Shown: positions 9,134 to 17,875 of the stretch, one piece after another
Layout of the letters: the number at the start of each line of letters is the position of its first letter
How positions within the stretch are numbered: position 1 is the first letter of the stretch
Assembly (NCBI GenBank): GCA_030748575.1
Contig: JASMLR010000003.1
Location: 124,001-188,000 of the forward strand
From: Phycisphaerales bacterium
GTDB lineage: Bacteria > Planctomycetota > Phycisphaerae > Phycisphaerales > SM1A02
Length of the DNA: 64,000 nt
Direction of reading: 5' to 3'
Notes under the pieces: generated by a model
The model's database searches: none
Told to the model about the DNA's origin: nothing
The model's input: the letters and a program-made list of their open reading frames with translations, nothing else
Made by a program: the position numbers and the translations under genes

Positions 9134-10435
9134 TCAGGCCCGGATGGCGACCTCTCGGGCGGCATCCCACCGCAGAACCCGGTCCTCCCGCCAGGCATCC
9201 ACCCCCATTTTGATGGCGACCATCGTGGCGCAGCCCAGATCGACGTTACAGGCCAGTGGGGCCCCATCACGCACAGCGTCGAGGAAGTTGCCCATGTGAT
9301 CGCGACGCTCGTCTCGCGGGAGATTGACCGTGGCGTGGCCTGGTTTGGAGGCGTCAGCCTCCAACCCGTTGGCCACGCGGAATTCCTGCGACCAGGGTGC
9401 TTGCTCGGACAGGGTGAGGCCGTCATGGAACGCCATGGTTCCGTACTGGCCTCGAATCACGGTCGGCCAGGTGTCGTCGTTGGTCATGACGCTTGAGAGG
9501 CAGACGGTGTGCTCGCCTGGATAGTCGACCATCATGAAGAAGGTGTCAGGAATGTCCCGCTCATCCTTCTCGAGGTAGCGGCCGCCGCTTGCGACAACTC
9601 GGCTCGGATAGGCCCCGTGGTGCCCTTCAATGGCCAGCAGCAGCGGCGCGAGTTTGTGGTACAGCAGGTCGGTCGCCAGGCCGCCGTTGTACGCCAGATA
9701 CTTGCGAAAGCGGAAGAAGTGATCCGGGTTCCAACTGATCTGCGGTGCCAGCCCGTGGGCGTGGCCGAGCCACCTGTCCCACCAGACGTATCCGGGGTCG
9801 GCCGGGGCGTTGTGCGGGCCGGCGTCGGGGTCGATGCGCCAGTTGAACTGCCCGCCGCGTGAGTTTCTGCAGTACGCGCCCTGGCTCCAGGTTGGTTTGC
9901 CGATCCGACCTTCTGCGATGGCCCGCCGGGCCGACCAGAAGGCGCCATCACTGGTTCCCTGCGGACCGACCTGCAGGGTCCGCCCGGTTCGATGCACGGC
10001 GTCGCGGCACGCAAGCGCCTGCGGAATCGTGTGCGAGAGCGGCTTCTCGCAGTAGACGTCCTTGCCGGCCTCCATGGCTTCGATCGCAATCCTGGTGTGC
10101 CAGTGGTCGGGCGTCGCAATCACGACCGCATCCACGTCCGGATCGTCGAGGACCTGCCGGTACTCCATCGTCGCGGCGTTGCCCGAGAGGGACGCCACGG
10201 AAGCCGCATGGTCAAGCCTCCGCCGGTACACATCGCAGACCCGAGTCACGCGCACCTGGTCGTCGTCGGAGCGGTTCACCAGACGCTGAAGGTGACTGGT
10301 GCCCATGCCGCCGGTGCCAATGACCGCCATGTTGAGCCGTTGGTTGGCGCCCGGAACTCTGGCCCACGACGCTGCGGAGAGGAGTAGGGGACTGGCGGCA
10401 GCGGCTTGAAGGGCTGTGCGGCGGGTCATGGGCAT
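9134..10435 (-). CDS. Gfo/Idh/MocA family oxidoreductase with Tat-like signal
   Basis: MTRRTALQAAAASPLLLSAASWA then LNMAVIGTGGMGTSHLQRLV; VVIATPDHWHTRIAIEAMEAGKDVYCEKPLSHT. Confidence 0.92.
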   Translation of the reverse strand: MPMTRRTALQAAAASPLLLSAASWARVPGANQRLNMAVIGTGGMGTSHLQRLVNRSDDDQVRVTRVCDVYRRRLDHAASVASLSGNAATMEYRQVLDDPDVDAVVIATPDHWHTRIAIEAMEAGKDVYCEKPLSHTIPQALACRDAVHRTGRTLQVGPQGTSDGAFWSARRAIAEGRIGKPTWSQGAYCRNSRGGQFNWRIDPDAGPHNAPADPGYVWWDRWLGHAHGLAPQISWNPDHFFRFRKYLAYNGGLATDLLYHKLAPLLLAIEGHHGAYPSRVVASGGRYLEKDERDIPDTFFMMVDYPGEHTVCLSSVMTNDDTWPTVIRGQYGTMAFHDGLTLSEQAPWSQEFRVANGLEADASKPGHATVNLPRDERRDHMGNFLDAVRDGAPLACNVDLGCATMVAIKMGVDAWREDRVLRWDAAREVAIRA

Positions 10436-10487
10436 GGGCTGATCTCCTCGCCACGAGCCTACCGCCGCGCGCCGCAGGATGCACGTG

Positions 10488-11219
10488 CTACTTCAGCGAT
10501 GCGCCCTGGGACTCAAAGTACGTTCGGTCCCCGGTCCGACGGGGTGAAGCGAAGAAGGACTCCATCTGGCTGATCCATCGTCTGCCTGACGCGCCACGCT
10601 TTTCGTAATAGGCCGCCATGTCGTCGTCGTAGCGATCCATGATCTCCAGCATGGCCTCATCGCTTGGATATCTGTCGTCGAAGAGCACGGCTTCCATCGG
10701 GAGCCGCGGGCGTTTCCAGGGGGCCTCATCAGGCTTCCCGACACACAGGCCGTACAGCGGGTACACGCCCTTGGGAAGTTCCAGGAGCTGGCTGACGCCA
10801 GCAAGATCGTTGCGAATGCCCCCGATGTAACACGTGCCCCACCCGAGCGACTCCAAGGCCAGCACGAGGTTTTGCGCGAAGAGCGATGCATCGACTGCGC
10901 ACAACAGGAATGACTCGAGATTCTCGATGCACGGCTCTCCTGCACGATCTGCCAGCAGGCGATGCCGACGAATGTCGCCGCAGATCACCAGAAACGCGCC
11001 GGCGTCGGCAACCTTCTGCTGGCCGCCGCTCAGTTCGACCAGCCGTTGGCGTGCCTCTGTCCTGGTCACACGGAGCACGCTGTAGACCTGAATGTTGGCG
11101 CTGGTGGCCGCGCATTGAGCAGCTTCAAAGGCTGCGCGGATGTCGTCGTCGGGAACCGTTGCATCCGCGTAGGACCGGATGGAACGGTGATCGTGCATTT
11201 GTTTGATGACCGGGTTCAT
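10488..11219 (-). CDS. Nitroreductase family protein (NfsA-like flavoprotein)
   Basis: MNPVIKQMHDHRSIRSYADATVPDDDIRAAFEAAQCAATSANIQ..SLGWGTCYIGGIRNDLAGVSQLLELPKGVYPLYGLCVGKP. Confidence 0.9.
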   Translation of the reverse strand: MNPVIKQMHDHRSIRSYADATVPDDDIRAAFEAAQCAATSANIQVYSVLRVTRTEARQRLVELSGGQQKVADAGAFLVICGDIRRHRLLADRAGEPCIENLESFLLCAVDASLFAQNLVLALESLGWGTCYIGGIRNDLAGVSQLLELPKGVYPLYGLCVGKPDEAPWKRPRLPMEAVLFDDRYPSDEAMLEIMDRYDDDMAAYYEKRGASGRRWISQMESFFASPRRTGDRTYFESQGASLK

Positions 11220-11244
11220 ACGACCATGGTAGATCGAAGGCGCG

Positions 11245-12339
11245 TCAGGCACCCACCCATCGGTCGTACAGCGTCCTCGCGCGAGCGGGATCGCCGACCC
11301 CGATCAGCGCGCGACCGTCGGCAAAGACGGTGACGCGCACGCGATCTTCTGTCAGGTCGACCTGCAGGACGTGCTGGTCATGTCGGACCTCGCCATGCGG
11401 GTTCAATCGTGCCGCCAGCGCATCGAGGTCGACGGGCCCGGGGGCAGCGGGCAGGATCTGCGTGGTGTCTCGGCCGCACAGTGACTCGGCGGCGCCGCCT
11501 CGCTCGCCGTCCAGCCACTCAAAGCGGCGTTGTCCGCAGCATGGGCAGGCCTGGCGAGGCGTGCCTGGCCGCATGCGGCGGTCCTCGCCCGCCCAGGGGT
11601 CGATGGAATGCATGGATCGGTCGAGGTCAGCCACTCGCCCGACAAGCAGTGACAGAGCTGCGGCCGCCTGATGTCCTGTGACGATGGCAATCGTCGGGCC
11701 GAGGACGCCTGCGGTGTCGCAGGTCGGTGAAGCGCCTGCGGGGGGAGGCTCCGGGAAGATGCACCGCAGGCAGGGCGTCGGCGCGTCCCATGACACGGCC
11801 TGCCCCTGGCCGCCACCCTTGGGCAGGATCGGCATGACCAGCCCTCCGGTGCCGACGGCGCCTGCGTACACGTACGGAAGGCCGTGCTTCACGGCCAGAT
11901 CGTTCAGCAGGTACCGCGTGTCGAAGTTGTCCAGTCCATCCACGAGAAGATCGACGCCGGCGGCGAGCGATTCGGCGTTGCTCGCGCGAAAGTCGTCGGT
12001 GACGGGTTCGACACGGATGTCTGGATTGATCTCTCCCAGCCTCGCTGCTGCCGCCATGGCCTTTGGAGCGGCGCGGTCCGCGTCCGCCTGGCTGTACAGG
12101 GTCTGCCGCTGGAGGTTGCTGATCTCGACGACGTCGCGATCAACAATCCGAAGGGTCCCCACGCCCGCCCGTGCGAGTTGGTCCGCTACGCCGCAGCCAA
12201 GCGCGCCGCACCCGACGATGAGGACGGTCGCGTCCGCAAGTTTCCGTTGGCCGTCGCTGCCGATATCCGGCAAGAGGACCTGACGGTCGTACCGTCCTGA
12301 TCCGCCTGCCTTCTTCCGGCGTGCCTGGTCCGGATTCAC
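11245..12339 (-). CDS. ThiF/MoeB/HesA family E1-like adenylyltransferase with C-terminal zinc and extra domain
   Basis: GRYDRQVLLPDIGSDGQRKLADATVLIVGCGALGCGVADQLARAGVGTLRIVDRDVVEISNLQRQTLY; GTG start overlaps the rpsG stop (GTGA). Confidence 0.88.
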   Translation of the reverse strand: MNPDQARRKKAGGSGRYDRQVLLPDIGSDGQRKLADATVLIVGCGALGCGVADQLARAGVGTLRIVDRDVVEISNLQRQTLYSQADADRAAPKAMAAAARLGEINPDIRVEPVTDDFRASNAESLAAGVDLLVDGLDNFDTRYLLNDLAVKHGLPYVYAGAVGTGGLVMPILPKGGGQGQAVSWDAPTPCLRCIFPEPPPAGASPTCDTAGVLGPTIAIVTGHQAAAALSLLVGRVADLDRSMHSIDPWAGEDRRMRPGTPRQACPCCGQRRFEWLDGERGGAAESLCGRDTTQILPAAPGPVDLDALAARLNPHGEVRHDQHVLQVDLTEDRVRVTVFADGRALIGVGDPARARTLYDRWVGA

Positions 12340-12830
12340 CACGCGAAGTGGCTGAACGCCTTGTTCGCTTCGGCCATACGGTGGGTCTGCTCGCGGGTCG
12401 TGCAGGCCTTCCCTTCGCCGTTCGCGGCGTCGTAGAGTTCCTTGGCCAGCCGGTCGGACAGTGGCTTGCCCTTTTCGCCGCGAACCGCCGTGATGATCCA
12501 TCGGAAGGCAAGGCTTTGGCGTCGCCGCTGGGTGACGGGCATGGGCACCTGATAGTTGGCGCCGCCGACCCGCTTGGACCGTACTTCGACATTGGGCTTG
12601 ACGTTCTCAATCGCCTGCCTGAATGCGTCAATGACGGACTCCGGCATGCCCTCTCGCTTGTCCTTGTCCATCCGCTTCTTCATCTTGTCCAGCGCGTCGT
12701 AGACGACCCGCTGCGCGACGGCCTTCTTGCCATCCACCATGACGCAGTTGATGAACTTGGCGAGCACCTTGTCCCCGTACCGGGGATCGGGCTGAAGTTG
12801 CTTTTCAGAAGCGGTGATACGACCGGCCAT
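12336..12830 (-). CDS. rpsG: 30S ribosomal protein S7
   Basis: YGDKVLAKFINCVMVDGKKAVAQRVVYDALD..KPNVEVRSKRVGGANYQVPMPV..RMAEANKAFSHFAW. Confidence 0.97.
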   Translation of the reverse strand: MAGRITASEKQLQPDPRYGDKVLAKFINCVMVDGKKAVAQRVVYDALDKMKKRMDKDKREGMPESVIDAFRQAIENVKPNVEVRSKRVGGANYQVPMPVTQRRRQSLAFRWIITAVRGEKGKPLSDRLAKELYDAANGEGKACTTREQTHRMAEANKAFSHFAW

Positions 12831-12853
12831 GGTGGGCCTCCTTTGGCTCATCC

Positions 12854-12932
12854 GCCCGCTGTGCGGGCCTACTGTTCACCGGCGCGAAGTCGAGCGTCGC
12901 CGATTACTTGCCTTCGCCCACGCTCGTGGGCG
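12854..12932 (-). promoter_or_regulatory. Candidate structured rpsL-rpsG intercistronic region (two hairpins)
   Basis: GCCCGC-TGT-GCGGGC (12854-12868) and CGCCCAC-GCTC-GTGGGCG (about 12915-12932) in the 118-nt spacer. Confidence 0.4.
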
Positions 12933-12948
12933 TTGATTGTGTTCGAGG

Positions 12949-13323
12949 CTACTTCTTGCCTCGTTTGGTTCCGTACTTGGACCGCCCCTTGGCGCGGCCA
13001 TCAACACCGAGGGTGTCGTGGCTTCCGCGAACGACGTGGTATCGAACGCCCGGAAGGTCGCGGACACGACCGCCACGCACGAGCACGATCGAGTGTTCCT
13101 GAAGGTTGTGTCCTTCACCACCGATGTACGCGGTCACTTCCTTGCCGTTTGACAGCCGAACACGAGCCACCTTCCGCAGGGCGGAGTTGGGCTTCTTGGG
13201 TGTGACCGTACGGACCTGCAAGCACACGCCACGCTTTTGTGGGCATGCGGCGAGATCGCGGACATTCGACTTGGCCTTGGGGCTTCGTCGGGGCTTGCGA
13301 ACGAGTTGATTGATCGTGGGCAT
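12949..13323 (-). CDS. rpsL: 30S ribosomal protein S12
   Basis: [78 protein letters not shown]. Confidence 0.97.
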   Translation of the reverse strand: MPTINQLVRKPRRSPKAKSNVRDLAACPQKRGVCLQVRTVTPKKPNSALRKVARVRLSNGKEVTAYIGGEGHNLQEHSIVLVRGGRVRDLPGVRYHVVRGSHDTLGVDGRAKGRSKYGTKRGKK

Positions 13324-13667
13324 AGGAACTCCGTGGGCACCAGAATGAACCGCCAAACAGGCGAGCCGAGCAGTGTATCAGGACCAGGGAGGGGGGCAAG
13401 GGCGTCGGGCGGCGTTCCAGGCCGCCGTCGGCGGCAGCGAGGGGCCGCCACCCCTGAATGCGTCGAGCATGGAAGTTGTTCTGTTATAGGACTTTGGGGG
13501 CCCGGTGGGGGTGTCAGGGTCGCGTCGGCCCTGTGGATAACCCGTGGACTGGACCCGGTCGCGCTGGCAGAACCGCCGCTGAAGGGGGCCTGCCGGGCGA
13601 TTTCAACCGAAGGCCCACGCATGGCCTGTTCTGAATAGACTGCCAGCCCGCCGGAGCCCCCGACAGC

Positions 13668-14126
13668 GTGACTAAACCCCTCATTCAAGTTGAGTTGCAC
13701 TCAGATGGCGCCTGTCTGGGCAACCCTGGCCCAGGCGGGTGGGCCTGCATTCTCCGGCCGATGTCCGGGGGAGACGATGTGGTGCTCACGGGCGGGGAGC
13801 CGGCGACGACCAACAACCGAATGGAGTTGACAGCCGTCCTGGAGGGGCTGAAGACGCTGGAGGACGGAACGGTTGTGGGCATCTTCGCCGACAGCCAGTA
13901 CGTCCTGACCGGGTTGAGTGAGTGGATGGACAACTGGAAGCGTCGAGGATGGAAGACGTCGGCGCGCAAGCCCGTGAAGAATGTGGACCTTTGGAAGGCG
14001 CTCGACGGCGAACGCACGCGACTTGAGTTGAGTTACGAGTGGGTGGAAGGGCACGCTGGCCATCCCGACAACGAACGATGCGATCAACTGGCCAGGCAGC
14101 AGGCCGAGATGTACTTGGAGACATGA
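13668..14126 (+). CDS. rnhA: Ribonuclease HI (GTG start)
   Basis: VELHSDGACLGNPGPGGWACILR..TTNNRMELTAVLEGLKTLEDGT..EWVEGHAGHPDNERCDQLARQQA. Confidence 0.95.
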   Translation: MTKPLIQVELHSDGACLGNPGPGGWACILRPMSGGDDVVLTGGEPATTNNRMELTAVLEGLKTLEDGTVVGIFADSQYVLTGLSEWMDNWKRRGWKTSARKPVKNVDLWKALDGERTRLELSYEWVEGHAGHPDNERCDQLARQQAEMYLET

Positions 14127-14127
14127 C

Positions 14128-17034
14128 GTGACCGTGCATCGAGTGGAAGTTCGGCCTCGCGAAGAAGCGGGAGACCCTGCAGGGCGCGCGGCACTTGCAA
14201 CGGTGAAGGAGTCTGGTGCGGACGCGTCACTGGACCGCATCGATACTGCCGCCGTCTACCTCATCGAAGGCGATCTGGCTGATCACGCCATAGACCGCAT
14301 CACGCGTGAGTTGCTCGGGCACCCGGTGAGTGACGTGGTCGTCGTTGGCGCGGGCCCCGCGCGGGCCGCGGCTGTCATAGAGGTGCATCCACAGCCCGGC
14401 GTCATGGACCCGGACGCGCAGGCCGTAGAGGCGGCCATCGAGTCCATGGTCGGGCGGGACGTTCGCGTGCGAACCGCCGTGCGGTATGACCTGCACGGGG
14501 TCGACGCCGAGGCCGGCCACCGCCTTGTATCAAAGTGTCTGGCGAATCCCCTCATTCACGACGTGTGCATTGGCGCTGTTCACCCGGAGTCGTTCCCGAC
14601 TGGGCATACGCACGAGATGACTGTTCGGGAAGTCCCCTTGCGGGATCTCGACGATGCGTCGCTGGAGAAACTCAGCCGGGACGCGCACTTGTTCCTGTCG
14701 CTCGACGAAATGCAACAGGTTCGCGAGCACTTCCGCGGGCTCGGCCGAGAGCCCAGAGAGATCGAACTGGAGACACTCGCCCAGACGTGGTCGGAACATT
14801 GCGTGCACAAGACGCTCAAGGCCACCGTGGACTATCAGGGCGAACTTCCCGGTGCCGCCGACATTCCAGATGTCGAGATGCGAGATGGCGGTGTCGTTCG
14901 GATTCACAATCTCTTGAAGTCCACCGTCGCGGCGGCCACGCACCGGTTGATGGATGAAGGTCTGGACGATTGGTGCCTGTCGGTCTTCGTGGACAATGCG
15001 GGGGTCGTCGGATTCGATGATGACCATGCCGTGTGCTTCAAGGTTGAGACGCACAATCATCCCTCAGCGCTCGAACCGTATGGTGGGGCGGCGACGGGCA
15101 TTGGCGGGTGCATTCGAGATGTGATCGGTACGGGGCTTGCGGCAAGGCCGGTCGCGGCCACCGACGTCTTCTGCGTCGCTCCACTGGACATTGCCGAGGT
15201 GCCTTCAGGATGTCTGCATCCTCGCCGCATCCTGTCGAGAGTTGTGCAGGGCGTGCGGGACTACGGCAACCGCATGGGCATTCCAACCCTTGACGGCACC
15301 GTGTGGTTCGACGAAGGGCACGTCGGCAACCCGCTTGTGTTCTGCGGGTGCGTTGGCGTCATGCCGAGAGACAAGGTGCACGGTGGGCCTGCGCCCGGGG
15401 ACCGGATCGTCGCCCTGGGCGGCCGGACCGGCCGGGACGGCATTCATGGTGCGACGTTCTCCTCGGCAGAACTGACCGATACGCATGCCGACGAGTTCTC
15501 ACACGCCGTCCAGATCGGGAATCCGATCACGGAGAAAAAGGTGCTCGACGCCATTCTGGCGGCGAGGGACCACGCGTCGGGCTGTCTCTACACAGCGATC
15601 ACGGATTGCGGTGCTGGAGGCTTCAGCAGCGCGGTGGGCGAGATGGGTGAAACGCTGGGGGCCGAGGTGCATCTGGACCGCGCTCCGCTCAAGTACACCG
15701 GACTGACCCCGGTCGAAATCTGGATCAGTGAGGCGCAGGAGCGAATGGTGTTGGCGGTTTCGCCCGCCAATCTGGATGCTGTTGCGGCCATCTGCGAGGC
15801 GCATGAAGTGGAGTGGTGCGACCTCGGTCACTTCGGAACGCCGGACGCGGAGTTGATTCTCAACTACGACGGCGAGGAAGTTGGCCGATTGTCGATGGAG
15901 TTCATGCATGGGGGACTCCCCGATCGGGTGCGTGAGGCCGCCTGGGCGAGTCCGGTCCTGCGTGCTCCAGACATCGAGGCGGAGCCGGATCTCGCTGAAA
16001 CGCTGGTTGCTCTTCTGTCGCATCCGAACATCGCGTCCAAGCAGGACATCGTCCGCCAGTACGACCACGAAGTGCAGGGGCGGACCATCCTCAAGCCTTT
16101 CGTCGGGCCGGGAGGCGATGGCCCCGGTGACGCAGCCGTGATCACGCCGGTCCGTGGATCGACCAGAGGGCTTGCCATCGGTTCCGGGCTGGCAACGGGA
16201 TGGGCGGCCGACCCGTATCTGATGGTGCTCGCTGCCATTGACGAGTGTGTTCGCAATCTCGTGTGCGTTGGCGCCGACCCGAGTCAGATTGCGATCCTCG
16301 ACAACTATTGCTGGCCCGGGTGTGACGATCCACAGCGGATGGCCGAACTGGTGCGCGCCTCGGTGGCCTGCCTCCACGGCGGGCTCGCCTACCGAACCCC
16401 GTTCATCAGCGGCAAAGACTCGCTCAACAATCAGTTCACGACGGAATCGGGGGAGACGATTCGCATTCCACCGACCATGCTCATCAGCGGCTTTGGCATC
16501 GTGCCTGATGTCACGCGGTGCATCACGATGGACGCCAAGTCAGCGGGCAGTGCCCTGGTGCTGGTGGGAGGGACACACTGCGAAACCGGCGGAAGCCACC
16601 TGCTTCGGGTCGCGCCTGATGCGCCCGGACGCCGCGACCTTCCGCGTGTGGATCTGGCAGCCGGTCCGGCACGGGCCTCGGCGGTTGCGGCGGTGCTTGC
16701 AGAAGGCCGGGTACTGGCAGCGCATGACTGCAGTGAGGGTGGGCTGCTCGTGGCGGTTGCGGAGATGGCCATGGCTGGCGGCCTTGGCGCAACACTCGAT
16801 GCTGCCGCGATCGAGTCGGGCGGGTCGCTCGCCGTGGGCTGCTTCGCGGAAACGCCATCACGCTATGTCCTGGAGGTCGCGGCCGGTGAGGCGCAGGACG
16901 TCTGCAGGACGCTGGCGGATCACAACGCGAGCGTCATTGGCACGCTGACGGATCGCCCGCACCTGGCAGTAGGTAACACGGTGGTTCAGATGGATGCACT
17001 CGCTTCGGCGTGGCGAGGTGGATTGAAGATTTGA
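14128..17034 (+). CDS. purL: Phosphoribosylformylglycinamidine synthase subunit PurL with N-terminal PurS-like region (GTG start)
   Basis: TWSEHCVHKTLKATVDY; FKVETHNHPSALEPYGGAATGIGGCIRDVIGTG; about 170-aa N-terminal extension with PurS-like strands. Confidence 0.95.
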   Translation: MTVHRVEVRPREEAGDPAGRAALATVKESGADASLDRIDTAAVYLIEGDLADHAIDRITRELLGHPVSDVVVVGAGPARAAAVIEVHPQPGVMDPDAQAVEAAIESMVGRDVRVRTAVRYDLHGVDAEAGHRLVSKCLANPLIHDVCIGAVHPESFPTGHTHEMTVREVPLRDLDDASLEKLSRDAHLFLSLDEMQQVREHFRGLGREPREIELETLAQTWSEHCVHKTLKATVDYQGELPGAADIPDVEMRDGGVVRIHNLLKSTVAAATHRLMDEGLDDWCLSVFVDNAGVVGFDDDHAVCFKVETHNHPSALEPYGGAATGIGGCIRDVIGTGLAARPVAATDVFCVAPLDIAEVPSGCLHPRRILSRVVQGVRDYGNRMGIPTLDGTVWFDEGHVGNPLVFCGCVGVMPRDKVHGGPAPGDRIVALGGRTGRDGIHGATFSSAELTDTHADEFSHAVQIGNPITEKKVLDAILAARDHASGCLYTAITDCGAGGFSSAVGEMGETLGAEVHLDRAPLKYTGLTPVEIWISEAQERMVLAVSPANLDAVAAICEAHEVEWCDLGHFGTPDAELILNYDGEEVGRLSMEFMHGGLPDRVREAAWASPVLRAPDIEAEPDLAETLVALLSHPNIASKQDIVRQYDHEVQGRTILKPFVGPGGDGPGDAAVITPVRGSTRGLAIGSGLATGWAADPYLMVLAAIDECVRNLVCVGADPSQIAILDNYCWPGCDDPQRMAELVRASVACLHGGLAYRTPFISGKDSLNNQFTTESGETIRIPPTMLISGFGIVPDVTRCITMDAKSAGSALVLVGGTHCETGGSHLLRVAPDAPGRRDLPRVDLAAGPARASAVAAVLAEGRVLAAHDCSEGGLLVAVAEMAMAGGLGATLDAAAIESGGSLAVGCFAETPSRYVLEVAAGEAQDVCRTLADHNASVIGTLTDRPHLAVGNTVVQMDALASAWRGGLKI

Positions 17035-17063
17035 TGTACGACTGCCGGAGTACCATGGAGACC

Positions 17064-17855
17064 ATGTCCACTCGACCGAAGGCGATTGTGCTGACGGCGC
17101 CCGGAATCAACTGCGACCTGGAGTTGGCCGAAGCGTTTGAGCTTGCCGGCGCTTCGGCGGAGCGGGTGCACGTCAATGCGCTTGCTGCAGACCCGGGCCT
17201 GCTGGACTCGGCTGATCTGATCGGGCTGCCTGGAGGGTTCTCCTACGGCGACGCGATTGCGGCGGGACGCATTCTGGCGGTCATGTTGCAATCAACGATC
17301 ATCGACGGACTTCGCGGCGCAGTTGACCGGGGCGTTCCGATGATTGCTCCCTGCAATGGGTTTCAGATCGCCACGCAAGCCGGGCTCCTGCCGGGCCCGT
17401 GGCCCGATGGCCCCGCGCGAACCGAAACCGCGCTGCTTGAGAATGATGGCGGCCGGTTTGTCGACCGCTGGGTACGTGTCGAGTATCCCGCTTCAAAGTG
17501 CATCTGGACGCAGGACCTGACCGGCGACGATGCCACCATGGTGCTTCCGATTGCTCATGGCGAGGGCCGCTTTCATGCCGAAGCGTCGGTGTTGTCCCGA
17601 CTGGAATCGGAAGGCCGCGTTGCGGTCAGGTATGCAGCGGACGATGATCCGAATGGCAGCAGGGGCCATATCGCAGGCATCTGCGACGACACGGGGCTGA
17701 TTCTGGGATTGATGCCTCACCCGGAACGCTACCTTCATTGGACGCAGCACCCATACTGGACGCGGCGTGTGGTGTGCGCGGAGGATCCGCCCGGTCTTCA
17801 GATGTTTCGCCGAGCCGTGCAGCATGTGCTGCAGCACTCGGCGGCGCCCGCCTGA
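17064..17855 (+). CDS. purQ: Phosphoribosylformylglycinamidine synthase subunit PurQ (glutaminase)
   Basis: KAIVLTAPGINCDLELAEAFELAGA..LPGGFSYGDAIAAGRI..MIAPCNGFQIATQAGLLPG. Confidence 0.95.
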   Translation: MSTRPKAIVLTAPGINCDLELAEAFELAGASAERVHVNALAADPGLLDSADLIGLPGGFSYGDAIAAGRILAVMLQSTIIDGLRGAVDRGVPMIAPCNGFQIATQAGLLPGPWPDGPARTETALLENDGGRFVDRWVRVEYPASKCIWTQDLTGDDATMVLPIAHGEGRFHAEASVLSRLESEGRVAVRYAADDDPNGSRGHIAGICDDTGLILGLMPHPERYLHWTQHPYWTRRVVCAEDPPGLQMFRRAVQHVLQHSAAPA

Positions 17856-17875
17856 GTTTGCCGTATAGAGGAGGA

